A program made the position numbers and the translations under genes. From the NCBI GenBank assembly GCA_963932465.1, contig OZ010792.1, positions 284,129,836-284,193,835 on the forward strand: 64,000 nt of DNA. The letters run 5' to 3'. Numbering within the stretch: the stretch's first letter is position 1; every line of letters starts with the position of its first letter. Origin of the DNA: Maratus speciosus. Taxonomy: Eukaryota; Arthropoda; Arachnida; Araneae; Salticidae. This document shows positions 22,097 through 34,600 of the stretch, in pieces. A model generated the notes under the pieces. The model did no database searches, was not told where the DNA came from, and worked only from the letters and a program-made list of their open reading frames with translations.

Positions 22097-23683
22097 CAGT
22101 GGTTCCCAACATGGGGCGGAGGCCTCACCGGACAGCAATATGACTTTTTAGGAGGGGCAATTCCAAATTTGTTACACATCCATTCATTATCTGTCTCGGT
22201 ACTTCTTAGTTATCACGCCAACCAAATTACTGTTGCCAAATTGTAAGATTAAATGCCAATAATAATTGATCGTAAATGTCACATTCACTTGACTTACACG
22301 TGTTTACATCATCAAGTGATTTTTATTTCGATGTTTTATTTCTATTTTTATTAATATTATACTAATTTATTTGTTCTTTTGTTATTTAAAATAAAAATTA
22401 TGTCAATTTGTATAATTTGGTGAGTGGTTTGGCGATTTATATAATTTGGTTAAATTGGTCGACGGGATAACTAAGAAGTATCTCTGTTTCTTTTGTCTCT
22501 TTTTTTGTCTTTTTTTTTTTTTTTTAAGTAATGTTGAAGACTAAACAGAAATAGAAAAGGAGCATTTTTTAAATTGAATTTAAAAATGTTTCCAGTCAAA
22601 AGTTTAAAATAAACAGTCATCAGAATAATTATATGAATAATCTTTTAAATTATTTTGATTTCCCTTTTTTTTTGTGGTATTAAAATTTTCTATATTTTTT
22701 TTTAGTTATTATTGTATTTTAAAATTTTTCGTAGCACTTCTGATTATTTATTGAAGGAGCTTTCTTCTGTTCCCTCTGCTATATGCCACACAAAAAATCT
22801 GTTACACGTGAAACTACTTAAAAATATATATAAATCTGGCCTTCTTGAACATATTTAACCTAAAAAAAATATGTGAAATATCTGAATGTGATACTACTAA
22901 TTTTATAAAATTTATAAATATCAAATAACATTAGAAAAGGAAATTGGTAAATAGTAAATATCTATTCCCATAAACCCTAGTGCTGGCATTCTACAGAGTA
23001 AATAAATTTATATGCTGGATGGCATTCAAATTTTAAATTTTCAAATCTAATAATACATGGAAGACAATGGTACTGAGAAAGCATAGCTGCCAATTCTTCT
23101 GCTGTTTTGTACCAGAAAATTAAATAGTAATTTTTGCCTTATTTAATCGCTCAGATTACAGCGACTTAAAAAAGTAAAATTAACTATCAACTTTTTGTGG
23201 TACTAAACAGCGTAAGTGTTGGCAGCAATGAGAAATGGAAACAAAAAAATTGTGTTCTGATTGGAATAATAGCTACTTAAAATTGATAAAAATGTGAATC
23301 TTGAAATGCTGCTTTTGTACTGTGTTACCCATAGAAAGAAAATTTGTGAAGATAAAAATGCAGACTGTGTAACACTTTTCTTTAAGATTGAGGTAAGTTG
23401 GAAAAGTTATACAAAATCTTTTGGCTGAACGGTGAAGATGTATAGCCTCATTGCATTTATAGAATTATATTTAAAAAAAATGTTTATAACAGAAGATTTA
23501 CCTCTTTCATAAGTTAAAAAATGTGAAATGAATAGTTATTGATTACGCTCTTTTCACCATGTGAATAGAACTCACATTGTAAAAAAAACAGAAATAATTT
23601 GCAAAGTGAGAAGGGAGGGGGGAACATGGTGACTTTACAGATGCTTTGGTGGGGCGTGGCCAGTAAAAAGTTGGGAACCACTG
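22097..23683. mobile_element. Non-autonomous hAT element (1.6 kb)
   Basis: The left end CAGTGGTTCCCAACATGG and the reversed right end CAGTGGTTCCCAACTTTTTA are hAT-type inverted repeats, flanked by CTTTAAAG and CTTTAAAC (22089-22096 and 23684-23691), matching at 7 of 8 bases. No transposase is recognised inside. A MITE of a different hAT family is inserted at 22198-22482. Confidence 0.88.
22198..22482. mobile_element. hAT MITE, GGTACTACTTAG family, copy 2
   Basis: The ends GGTACTTCTTAGTTATCACG and GGGATAACTAAGAAGTATC are inverted. The flanks TCTGTCTC and TCTGTTTC (22190-22197 and 22483-22490) match at 7 of 8 bases. The 285-bp body is the same as in copies at 8400 and 29760. It lies within the larger hAT and so is younger than that insertion. 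Confidence 0.88.
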
Positions 23684-23691
23684 CTTTAAAC

Positions 23692-24337
23692 AATATGTTA
23701 ATGAAAGCAGAAAAAAAAAAAAAAATCTTGGATATTTATTTATTTATATTATTTTTCTTGATTATGCCTCTTGGCTGGTGAATGTTTGTGACATCAGTCA
23801 AACTGATCTAGTGCGTGTAACTATGCATCACAACATATTTTTCAATACCTTTTCTCTTTTAATATTATGACATCACCATTTAAGAATGTAATAGTCATTT
23901 TAATTAATGCATTAATTAATGAATCAGTAAAACATCATTAAAAATACAGATAAACATTGAATTAAAAATCACTTGGTGACATAACAATTGTGTGTAATGC
24001 CTTTGACATCAAGTGAATGATACAATTATCATGCAATTTTGCTGTTAAATTCTATAGTTTGGCCAATATATATATATATATGGAATGTGGTTGACTAGAT
24101 AATGGAGAACCTTATTTTCTGACATGTACTGTGTTATAGTTTATACCAGAGTGAGAGTAGTTTTTTAAATTGATATACAGGAATATTCCCTTTCTAAGTT
24201 AATCATAATCTCTTTAAGTTATTATAAAAATAAAATTGCACTTAAAATAGTGTGCTCAAAACTACTCATAAATTAAATATTTAATATTTTTTGTTGCTTT
24301 AAATTTTTACTATTATTATTTTTTTTTTGTATAACAG
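23692..24337. other. Intron sequence before exon B
   Basis: No gene is seen. A short (TA)n microsatellite lies at 24066-24080, and a T-rich tract leads to the acceptor ATAACAG ending at 24337. Confidence 0.5.
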
Positions 24338-24454
24338 GGAATTCGGAATCGCCAGAATTTATCAATGTTACCTGAAGATGGTCTCTATTCTGTTGTTTCA
24401 CCTATTGAAAATATTGAAATTTATGGTCATCTTGTTCAAGAAGCCCTTCAACAG
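24338..24454 (+). CDS. TTC17: TTC17-like gene, internal exon B
   Basis: A 117-base exon, 39 codons, phase 0 at both ends, bounded by ACAG and GTTTAA. It reads GIRNRQNLSMLPEDGLYSVV and then SPIENIEIYGHLVQEALQQ. The first residues continue exon A's HSFEHLD into HSFEHLD-GIRNR, the arrangement expected in TTC17. The last part is helical and leads into the TPR helices of exon C. The donor is weak beyond the GT. The intron before it is 12,773 bases and holds an RTE LINE, a Tigger and two hAT elements. Confidence 0.7.
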
Positions 24455-26410
24455 GTTTAACTTTATATTATTATAATTCCTCTTCAACTTATGTACAGTC
24501 GGTCAAAAAAAAAAAAATAATAATAATTTATATATTTTGAAATCATTATTTTAAAAATATATATGTATTGTATGTAACCTATATATGAATGCAAAATTTC
24601 ATTTCCTTCGCCAAGTAAAGTTTTAAACTTTGCTGAAAAAACTACCTGCATTGCAGCTTATTTTGCAACTAAAAAAAATTAATTCAACTTAAAAACTTGA
24701 CATCTGCATAATTCTTAAACTACTAGACAAAATGATTTCCTGTTTAAAATTTTAAAGAATTCAAATTAGGTATTTGTATTGAAATTTTCAAAGTTTGATG
24801 CATTTTCTGTATAAAGACAGCCCCCTAACGTTATTTTAAAATATACATTTAAAGAAGATATAATTCCCAATCAAATGGCTATTTTCATTTTTCTCTGCAT
24901 CTGTTTGGTGAAAAGAACATATTTAAACTTAAGAATTGAAGTTTCATCGCAAACAAGTGTTTATTTATTAATAAAATTTAAAATGATCTTGTCATAGCAG
25001 ATGTTCTACTAAAAAGCGGTTTGTTTGTTCTGCTATTGATCACGTGACCCTGTAAACTGCCTTAAAAAATCCCACGCATAAAATCGACGAATGGACGGGT
25101 CTTTAGGATCAATGTAGGTCTAGGAAAAAAAATAAGAGTTTTCTGTTCCAAACATAAATGTACCATTTATGAATGTAGATGATGTCATGTCTTGGCCTGG
25201 GAGACATAGAAAAAGAAATATTTTTCAAAATGCTCATGACAGTTAAGAATGTTTTAACCTGATAAAAATAGTTTTAGAAAATAATAATTATAATAAATAT
25301 TGATTATGAAAATTGGTAAAACTGCCCTTTTTTATGCTCTTTTATTTATCTTTGTTTTTGTATGTAAAGATAGAATTTTGTAATTGATTTTTAACTTGCT
25401 TCGTGATAAGATGGAATTTTAAAAATTATGTACCCAGCTGTGTTTTTGTTCACAACACACATTTTAATAGCATTAAAACTTAATTATAAATTAATAAATT
25501 AAGTTTAAGGTATTTTTCCATTACCCAGTCACGAGGGATAAATTGCTAAATAATCTTTATGATTATAGCTGTTTACGAGTTATAAAACAATGGAGTTAAT
25601 GATGTGCCAAACCACGCTCACTAAAGTAGACCAACTGGCTATGAAATTCCAACAACGTAATTTTTTAAACTCTAAAAAGTAGAAAATATAAATAAAAATT
25701 AAAGAGTGCAATTTTTTTTTATGCACTCTTTTATCGATTAATAGTTTAATGTTAATTAAATTACGATACATTGAGAAAACAATTTAAAAATCCTGAATAG
25801 ATAATTTTAAAAAATGCTTTCTTTTTTTCTTGTTGCCATATCTTAAAAAAAAAAAAAAAAAAAAAAAAAGTAAAAATTATAATTTTTTAAAATAAATTCA
25901 CTAACTTGTGCCTCTTATTAAGTGTAAATCAAAGCTTTTAATTTGCAATTATGGGAACTCACGCCAAATTATCGTATTGTAGCGGAAATTTTTTGGCACA
26001 AGATTAATTGCAGTCAAGAAAATTCAACATAAGTTTAAAGATAAACATTAATTTTTATGAAAGAGTGTTTTAAAAAACTAATTTTACTTCTATTATTTAA
26101 TCAAGCAATAATTTAATAAAGAGGAAAAATACATGAAATGCAAGCATTTAAATTTTTTTACAAATTAAAAAAGTATGTAAAAAAAAAAAAAAAATGTATT
26201 TAAGAACAATATTTCCATTTATATTTATTTAAATCATTCAACAGTAATATTGACCATGACAGTTAATAGCATCCTAATAAATAACCTAATGTCCAAAATA
26301 GTGATAAATATAAAGGTTTTAAATGTCATTTTAATATTCTTGCACAAAAACTCACTACATTTAAATCCCATTTATTTGTGATGGTCCGTGCTAGCCAGCA
26401 TGAACAAAAC
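24455..26410. other. Intron sequence after exon B
   Basis: No gene or bounded element is recognised. There are poly-A tracts near 24507, 25846-25869 and 26177. The open frame at 25580-25771 (minus) has no recognisable content. Confidence 0.5.
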
Positions 26411-26567
26411 CAGGGGTGCAGAAAATGTTTCTACTCCCAACATTTCCCCAATCCACGTGAAAATTTCCCCAAAATTTTACGCTATGTTATAGGTAAGTGC
26501 TGTATTACCGTAGGTATAGAAAATTTATTTTTCAAATATTTCTCAACTTATGCGCGTGTATATATGG

Positions 26568-27683
26568 CAGGGGTGATTCTGAGTGAAAAAAAATTTCCTA
26601 AAATTCACAGCAAATTTTCTGAAAGTTTACATCAGAGTAAGGGAAATCACTCCCAATACTATGTATTTTTCATAGATCTTTTGACGCAATTCGCGTTTTT
26701 TCGCGATCTTTTGACGCAATTCGCGTTTTTTCGCGATCTTTTGACGAAATTTGTGGTTATTTCTCCTTCCTCTTGACGAAATTCTCAGTTGTTTTGCCAT
26801 CATTTGATGAAATTCGCGGTTGTTTTGCGATCGTTTGGCAAAATTTGCGGTTCTTTCGTGATCTTTTGACGAAATTTGCAGTTTTTTGCGACCTTTTAAC
26901 GAAATTTGCGATTCTTTCGTGATCTTTTGGAGAAATTTGCGATTCTTTCGTGATCTTTTGATGAAATTTGCAGATTTTTTGCGATCTTTTAACGAAATTT
27001 GCGGTTATTTCGCCCCTTTTGACGAAATGCGCGGTTGTTTCGCAATCTTTTGACAAAATTTGCGCTTATTTCGCGATCTTTTGAGTAAATTTACGTTCAT
27101 TTTGCGATCTTATGACGAAATTTGTGGTTTTTTCGCTTTTCTTTGACGAAATAGAAGGTTATTCGCCCTGTTTTGACGAAAATCGCAGTTATTTCGCCAT
27201 GTTTGGACGAAAATCACGGTTGTTTTTCGATCTTTTGACGAAATTCGAGGTTGTTTCGTGATCTTTTGACGAAATTTGCGATTTTTTCGCGATCTTTCGG
27301 CGAATTATGCATTTATTTTGCGATCTTTTGACAAAATTTGCGTTCATTTCACGATCTTTTGACGAAACCTGCGGTTATTTCACGATCTTTTGAAGAAACC
27401 TGCGGTTCTTTCGCGATCTTTTGACAAAATTTGCAATTCTTTCGCGATCGACGAAATTTGCGGTTCTTTCACGATCTTTTGACGAAATTTGCGGTTCTTT
27501 AGCGATCTTCTGAGGAAATGTGCAGTTATTTTGCGATCTTGTGACGAAATTCGCGTTTTCTCCGTAATTCTTCGCGTAAATTCGCAGTATTTTTATGTCC
27601 GTATTTTCAAATGACCGATTTTTTTTTTTTTTATAACTGAATGTCTTAAACTTTCGGAAAATTCGGAACATAATCACCCCCTG
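26568..27683 (-). mobile_element. Inner hAT-like unit nested in composite copy B
   Basis: The ends CAGGGGTGATTCTGAGTG and GGAACATAATCACCCCCTG are inverted repeats. The flanks ATATATGG and ATATACGG (26560-26567 and 27684-27691) match at 7 of 8 bases. The site within the outer element is the same as in copy A. Confidence 0.72.
26680..27590 (-). repeat. Degenerate ~31-bp minisatellite (longest array)
   Basis: About 29 imperfect units of the pattern GACGAAATTTGCGGTTATTT followed by CGCGATCTTTT. It is the reverse complement of the array at 6190-6725. The minus-strand open frames at 26757-27056 and 27375-27677 are reading frames of the repeat, not genes. Confidence 0.9.
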
Positions 27684-28034
27684 ATATACGGTACCTATTA
27701 TTCTGAGATCGATTTTGTGAAGGTCGCCATACGGAGATTTTTATTTGTACTGAAATTGTTCTATCTCAGGGAATTATGGAATTCGTTGTTAAAATCGAAA
27801 TCAATTGTGTATGTTTCTAAAAAATTTCCCCCCGATCCTAGATCGCCAGATCTGACATATTCTGCACCCCTGAACAAAACTACGTCATTACTGGTGACTT
27901 CCTGTTTCATTCTCAGAAGTCTGATGAACTAGTCCTTTCTCTCTCTAGCCCTGGCTATAACCTGTCTTTTGGTAATATTTTTGGTTCCATTTGGTTTCTT
28001 TTTTTCTTTCATCTGTATATTTTTAACTATGGAC

Positions 28035-28408
28035 CATGTGGTGGCTGCACAAACCATCACCTCATCGAGTTAATAGCTGAATTTCCAGGGTTAGACAGAA
28101 CTCTATTAGCATATCAACATGGAACTGGTCAAGTCATATCTTGGTGGAAACCACCTGTAGACCCAGTTTTAGAGGTTGATTGTCCCCATTGTGTTTCCTT
28201 ATGAAATTTCTCTAGCCTTTTCATGTCAAACTGACAAATCAATTTCCATGCTAATATAACATCTGATCATTGAAAAACTCAATGGAGATCAACCAAGACA
28301 TGACTTGGCACATCAGTTTCATTTTAATACGCTAATCAAGTTCTATGTAATCCTGGAGTTTCAGTTGTGAACTCAAAGAGGTGATCGTTTGTGCAGCCGC
28401 CGCCTGTG
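28035..28408. mobile_element. Foldback MITE with ~110-bp inverted arms
   Basis: The left arm has GGTGGCTGCACAAACCATCA, CCAGGGTTAGACAGAAC and AAGTCATATCTTGGT. The right arm read in reverse has GGCGGCTGCACAAACGATCA, CCAGGATTACATAGAAC and AAGTCATGTCTTGGT in the same order. The element is about 375 bp and non-coding. No target duplication could be fixed. Confidence 0.75.
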
Positions 28409-29759
28409 CTTATTTGAAAAATGTTTTGATATAGAGTCACCCTGGGTCATTCCTGATCACTGAGTTTCTGAGGTAATTATTGGTCATTTTCACTTTCATT
28501 ATCAAAATAACAATTTATCGAACTCTAAAAGATCTGAAAGATACTTTGATTCTTTTGCTTTGAAATGTATGGCCTTAATTATTCACTTAGTTGAAATTTA
28601 ATACTGAAAATATATATATATATACTAGGGGGCTCTGCCTCCTGCAAGCTATGCTCGCCAACCCCCTTTCAGACACCGCAGAATCTATAAACATGCTAAT
28701 CTGATCGGTTTTAAAAATATTATAGAAGATTGAATTATACTGAAAAAAGCTGTGCAGATCTCCCTGTAAACGGGTTTCTATTCAATTTCCTTTGATTTAA
28801 AAAATTTAAGGCCGAATCAGTTGCTGTTAAGACATCCAATGGTTGTTTTTGTGTTTGATTAAAGAGGATCCGTGAAACGTTTGAAAAGAAGCTAAAATAA
28901 AATGAATTAAGTGTACAGAGTCTTTGTCTCCCGGTATTTTAAAACAATTTCTATAACAATAGCCTAAGTCATGTAACTATTATCAACATTTCCGGGCGAA
29001 CCACTTCGCTTTTTATATTCCTGGTGCCATTTTGGTACTTTAATGTTAGCCAGGTACAGGTGATAAGTCGCCAAATATTATTCTATCGCCATCATTTCAT
29101 CTATATTACAATAGTCCAAGTCACGTAACTGCCATAAATAAATACGCTCTGATCCCTTCGCTTTTCATATGAAAGTTTGGCCCAGATATCATATCTGGGC
29201 CATATTGGTGCTATTGGTGCTATCCCCATATTGGTGTGATTTTTTTCCGACGCTAATTTGGGGAAAACATCAACAGCATAAACAACAACATCCGGCTTAT
29301 CAAATCAAGCAAAATAACGATACTATGGTGCCAGTTAAGTACCCTTTGCATATATGACATTGGCGTCAGAAAAAAATCGCGCCAATATGGGTCCGTATAT
29401 GACATCTGTGCCGAAAGTTTTCCCTTTTGATTAAAAAATCAAATTTCTTTTTCGAATAAAACTACATAAAAGTTTTCATGGTCGCAAAGAATTCTTGGTA
29501 CATGGTTGGCGCCCCAACACTGTTACGCTAGCCGGGTGCAAATCTCACCAATAGCTATTTTTCAAGTCGCCAGTTAGCATTTTTTTTATTTTTCAAGTGG
29601 TAAATTAAAACATTGCTTTGAAGTTGAAATTAAATGTCATCGTTTTTACATCATTTAATATTTGGCCAGATGCCATATACGCACTGGGTTTGGCGTGATA
29701 TTTTTTTCGAAAATTTGGCGAAAACCTCATTTTCGAATACCAGTTACATATGTATTTTT

Positions 29760-30054
29760 GGTACTACTTAGTTATCCCGTCGACCAAAAATCTATCACCA
29801 ATCTATAAGATTAAATGCCAATAATGGTTGATCGTAAATGTCACATTCACTTGACTTTAAGCAAGTTACGCATCTTTACGTCCTCAAGTGATTTTTATTT
29901 CGACGTTTTATTTGTATGTTTATTAATGTTATACTATTTTCTTTATTCTTTCGTTATTTAAAATAAAAATTATGCCAATTTGTATAATTTGGCGAATGGT
30001 TTGGCGATTTATATAATTTGGTGAAATGGGTCGATGGAATAACTAAGTAGTACC
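29760..30054. mobile_element. hAT MITE, GGTACTACTTAG family, copy 3 (best preserved)
   Basis: The ends GGTACTACTTAGTTATCCCG and GGAATAACTAAGTAGTACC are inverted repeats with a perfect 8-bp duplication GTATTTTT (29752-29759 and 30055-30062). The 295-bp unit has no coding capacity. Copy A of the Helitron is uninterrupted at this position (near 8800), so this insertion is independent of the one at 8400. Confidence 0.92.
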
Positions 30055-30544
30055 GTATTTTTTAATTTTTCTCTATTCTTTTTTATTTTTAAAGGAAAAT
30101 AACCAAAAAAATAATCAACTATGGAACAAAACAATTTATGTAATTAAAAAAAAGAAAAGAAAGTAAATAAACATTTATTATTAAATAAACAACAATAGCC
30201 GGGTTACCATGTCAACCAAAATAATGCCATTTTGGCGCCAATTAGGTACCCTGGTGCATATATGATATCTGTGCCTAATATTTTCTTTTCATTTCATTTA
30301 AAAAAAATAAAGAAGTGAAAGCCATTTATTTTAAATGTTTCAGTTTGTATTAAATAAAATGATAATGAAATACAAATTGAATTATGAATAAAAGTAACAT
30401 GATACATTTCTTAGCATACATTTTAGGGAGGCCAAACTTCTCACCAAATTAGTTTAAAATACAGTACAGGACCTATTATCCGGAATCCTCGGGACCGAAG
30501 GCTTTCCGGATTTCGGGTCCTCCCGAATTCTGTCAAAAAAGTAT

Positions 30545-30865
30545 GGGAAAAACGCTAACTTCGTCAAATAATCGCGAAAAAACACAAATTTCTTCCAAGG
30601 ACCACCAAAAAAAAAAATGCAAATTGCATCAAAATATAGCAAAAAAAAAATTTCTTCAAAGGATCGAAAAAGACCCTGCAATTTCAATAAAAGATAGCGA
30701 AAAAATCCGCGAATTTCGTCATTAGAACGCGATAAAAACCACAAATTTCGTCAAAAGATAGCGAAAAAAAAAAAAAAATTCTTCAAAGGATCTAAAAAAA
30801 CCCTCTTACTTTCATCAAAAGATCGCGTAAAAACGTGAATTTCGTTAAAGGATCGCGGAAAAAAG
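30545..30865 (+). repeat. Minisatellite fragment, third copy
   Basis: About ten decayed 31-bp units (TTTCGTCAAAAGATAGCGAA-like) with expanded A runs. It belongs to the same family as the arrays at 6190 and 26680. A 60-codon plus frame (30543-30725) and a 96-codon minus frame here are artefacts of the repeat. Confidence 0.8.
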
Positions 30866-31112
30866 GCATAATTAGTGCCGAGGGGGTCCCCCCCCCCCTC
30901 TTCTGTAAACATTCGAAAAATTTGCTGTGAATTTTTTTTTTTTTTTTTTACTTGGAATCACCCTTAATTCAAGTAATACAATTGTGTAGCCATAATATTT
31001 TGTGGAAGTGAGAGAGGGTATGAAATATATGACAATTTTTTTAAAAAACAAATTGTAATATAAATTAATTTTAAACTAAAATTTGACAGAAAAATGACTT
31101 TTTTCTAATTTC

Positions 31113-31143
31113 GGGGGGCGGGGGGGGGGGGGGGGGGGGGCGG
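31113..31143. repeat. G homopolymer tract
   Basis: Six G, then C, then 21 G. It could form a G-quadruplex, and its length may be unreliable in any assembly. Confidence 0.9.
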
Positions 31144-31656
31144 CATCGTGTTCCCCCATCACTGATGTAACATATTTTAGTGGTTACACATTGCAACACA
31201 ATAGACCAAAAAAAAATTAGGAATCTGTAAAATTTTCGAAAAATTTCAGAAATTGCAAAATTTTACAAATTTAGAAAATTTTCAAAAAAAAAAAATTCCG
31301 GATTTCGGGTCTTTCCGGATTTTGGAATTCCGTATAATGAGTCCTGTACTGTAGTAACCTTTTCTAAAATCTGAAAAAAAAAATATCTGTTCAATTAGAA
31401 TTTGAGTTGCCATCGTTAGAAAAATGTATATAAAATTAGAAAAAAATTAATATTTTGAAAACTAATTCGAATTTTAAAATTCTAATACCAGTTTTGAAAT
31501 CTGCGGATCAATATTGATTTTTGGTGTTAATTTCCTTGCAAAGCATTCCATATTTTAGGAGAAATCGCCGTGAAACATAATCAGTTGTTTAATCAGTCAA
31601 TTCATACTTCCGTTTCATAAATTCGTTTCATTAGGATTTTATATATATAGGGTAGA

Positions 31657-34600
31657 TTCAAAACTGCTACTCAAATATCTGCAAAACTACAGTGACCTTG
31701 ATTTTTACACATTTTATAAAGATCTGTGTCATCATTCTTAACGTTTTAATTACTTTATTTTTTTTTAAATTTCAACTATAACATATCACAGTTTTTAAAA
31801 GTGATTATAAAATTTTTCTCTGCTATATTAAAAACTTTTATATGAGCAAGCTTCATATTTGTAGAGTAATTCATTGTCAATGCTTAATAATGTAATTTTA
31901 CAGTATTAATGCTTGATATTTTATCTATAACTGTGCACCCTAAAAACTATTATCTTATAACTTTTTTTGTTTTTTTTAACTATAAGTCTAAAGTAGCATC
32001 CTTAACTATAACTGTAAAGGAGGAAAACAGTAAATGCTCTGATGGTGAAACACACTATATGACTGAACAATTAAGTAGAAATACTATCCCATTGCAGAAT
32101 ACCAGAATGGTGTTTAAAATATACATAATGCAATAGAGGAACATAATTATTATACTGTGGATTATGATAAAGAATTATTTGTGTAAAATTTCTTATAAAA
32201 GGTACTGGAATCTTCCATTGGCCTAAGCAAGTGACAATATACAGTATATATTTTATGGGCCAGTAAATTTGCAAGGAATTAAGTAATCCATTCACACTGG
32301 ATGAAGAATTAATAAATACTGCTTATAAATATTACAAAAATTCTTTGGCTAATTAACGTTTTGTAAAATATACAAGTGTCTTTTGCATACCAAATAAATC
32401 TATATATTTAAATGACAAGGCTGTTTTTTTAGTCATCAGTACTGAGCTTTCTACTGAACCAATTTTGATAGTTTTTTTTTTTAATGAAAGTTGTTCATTT
32501 GTAGATGTGCCCTTACTAGCTATTTTTTAATTTATTTCCAATTTTTTTATTTTATTTTTTATTTTAAAGGTATTTTGTGATATTTCTTTAAAATGGTGGC
32601 AACCAGTTTACTTCAATTGTTGCAGAGAAAAGAGAAAATGGAGTTTAAAAAAAAATTGATTATATCCTTATCGATGCCATTTTCTTATTACAATTAAAAA
32701 TAACTTTAAAATATTTAGACAGAAAATGATGCTATGCTTTAAAAAACATGCATTTACCTCATAAAACTGTTATATTTCAATATTTTTTGTTCCATTGATA
32801 CTGATGCTAGGCGAAATACTTCATTGAAGTGAGAGAAATATGAGAGAAAAATGACGTCATGAAAACTGACATTTCCTTTGATAAAACTAAATATTTTACG
32901 ACAAATGCATTTAAGAAGAGATAAGTTTCTAGAATTTTTACTTGCCGGTACTGAAATTAAAACTTCAAGTCATGAGTTTGAATGTTCATATGCAAAGTTG
33001 TAGCTGACAAACGTGACTTCAAGTTTGGAAAAATATTTAGTAATAACCTATTGCACATGAAATACTTTTAAAATGGTGAATATGGATATGAGAAGTGCAT
33101 ACATAAATTTTGAGATGGTGTAAATAATGCAAGGTTTAGATTTCATGCAGAAAAAAATTCTATGATTGTGTCAGAGTGAAATAATTTTTGCTGACTTTTC
33201 ATCCCATAATACTTAGCATAAGAATCTCAATTGATAATTTCATCATATTTACTTATCTTGATGATATTTTACTAATTACGTATATGAGTTGCATTTAATT
33301 TTTCAATAACATGGAACAGTTGAAGTTTAAGGAAATAGTATTTTGGTAACTTTAGATTAAAGTTATGTTTGTTGTAAGAGTCAGACTAACCAATGTTCGA
33401 TGGGTTTTTGTATTGTAATTAATTTTATAGGTTAATAAATCAATGTAACAGTTCTTTTTTAAGGATTTTCTTTCGTTGAAATTCGATGAGTTCCATCTCG
33501 TTTGTATTTATACCCAAAACTAAGTAAGTCTATGTGTTACCTTTTCCACAATACAATTATGAGAAGAACAAAACTTTAGCGAGATTAATTCTAATTATTT
33601 TAATTCTCAGTCTTAAAAAAAAAATCTGCTTTACTAATTTATTGCATCAAAAAGGATGCTGACCGATAAATACCCCAGAAGTTACTAATAATTACCCTGA
33701 TTCTGTTGCAGGATTGTTTGGTTTAAACCAAATGGTTTTTTTTTTTCAAGCTGTTTTTTTCTCTTTTTCCCTAATGTTTTCATTTATTTTACACATTATT
33801 AAAAAATGCAAAATCCAAGTTATGCAAAAGCTACAAGCAAAATTTTAGAAAAATGATGAATTAATAAACTTGTAAAGTGACAAACATTTTTAGCCAATCA
33901 AACTTTTCTTATAAGCTTTAAATCTACATGGCCGACTAACTAATATTTCTAAAATTAGCTGGGGGAAAAAAAAAGTAGTTAGTTTTCTTTCTTCTTCTTT
34001 TGAAGCCTTTTATTTTTTAAAATAGCCAAAATGGCAGATTTGAGCTAAAAATACACTTTTACAATTTAGATTGCTTGATTAGTTAAGATTTACTAAGGAT
34101 TACATTATGCCTCATTGAAGACATAATCATAAGTAATTCTCTCCATTGGTTACTCTTTGTTCTGTATACTAATGAATGATTGGCTGTGAGTTTTCTTTGT
34201 TGTATCATGGCTATTGGGTTTAGTAAGCCTTTGTTTTTCTTGCATTCCTACATTGGAATTGGGGTTTTGCATTATGATTTTATTCTGTTACCAGCAGGGT
34301 TGATACGGTTTAAATCAGTTGGTTAACCAATTGGTTTTTTAGAAAAAATCTAATATAATATTTTCTTATTTTTGTAATTTAAATGATTCAAATTATTGGA
34401 TATAAATAATTTCTACTTTTAACCAGGGATGTAGTGGAGGGTATACGCAGGTATACGACGTATACCTTCTTAATTTTTTTAAGATTGACAACTTTTATAA
34501 ATCTACTTTCCATTTTAAGATCAATGTTTTCAGTAGTCTAAAAAGCTGGTAAATAGGTATTTCTGTTTATTTTACTGTCGCCTTTTTTACCTGATAGTTT

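Larger units (their letters stand above)
26411..27872 (-). mobile_element. Composite hAT element, copy B, with 31-bp minisatellite
   Basis: The termini CAGGGGTGCAGAAAATG and ATATTCTGCACCCCTG are inverted, with a perfect 8-bp duplication AACAAAAC on each side (26403-26410 and 27873-27880). It is the same element as 5868-6989 in the opposite direction: its reversed right end reads CAGGGGTGCAGAATATGTC and continues into GGCGATCTAGGATCGG, as in copy A. It is 1462 bp against 1122 bp, mainly because its minisatellite is longer. It has no transposase. Confidence 0.9.
30462..31351. mobile_element. Pogo/Tigger-type MITE carrying minisatellite hAT debris
   Basis: The left end CAGTACAGGACCTATTATCC and the reversed right end CAGTACAGGACTCATTATAC are inverted repeats next to TA on each side (30460-30461 and 31352-31353). 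The empty site is readable in the sister Helitron near 9190. Its centre contains minisatellite units (30545-30865) and a right end like that of the inner hAT family (GCTGTGAATTTTT...GGAATCACCCTT). Confidence 0.85.
28625..31656 (-). mobile_element. Non-autonomous Helitron, copy B
   Basis: The same ends as 7194-9486: on the minus strand it starts TCTACCCTATATATATAAAA and ends with a hairpin followed by CTAG and T (one stem base mutated, GGAGGC). It is longer than copy A because it holds a hAT MITE (29760-30054) and a pogo MITE (30462-31351), while lacking the MITE-bearing block present in copy A. No Rep/helicase frame exists. Confidence 0.75.

Noticed and set aside
26680..27590. Possible CRISPR-like regular array
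   Set aside because: Units are contiguous 31-bp repeats without unique spacers, in a eukaryotic transposon. It is a minisatellite.
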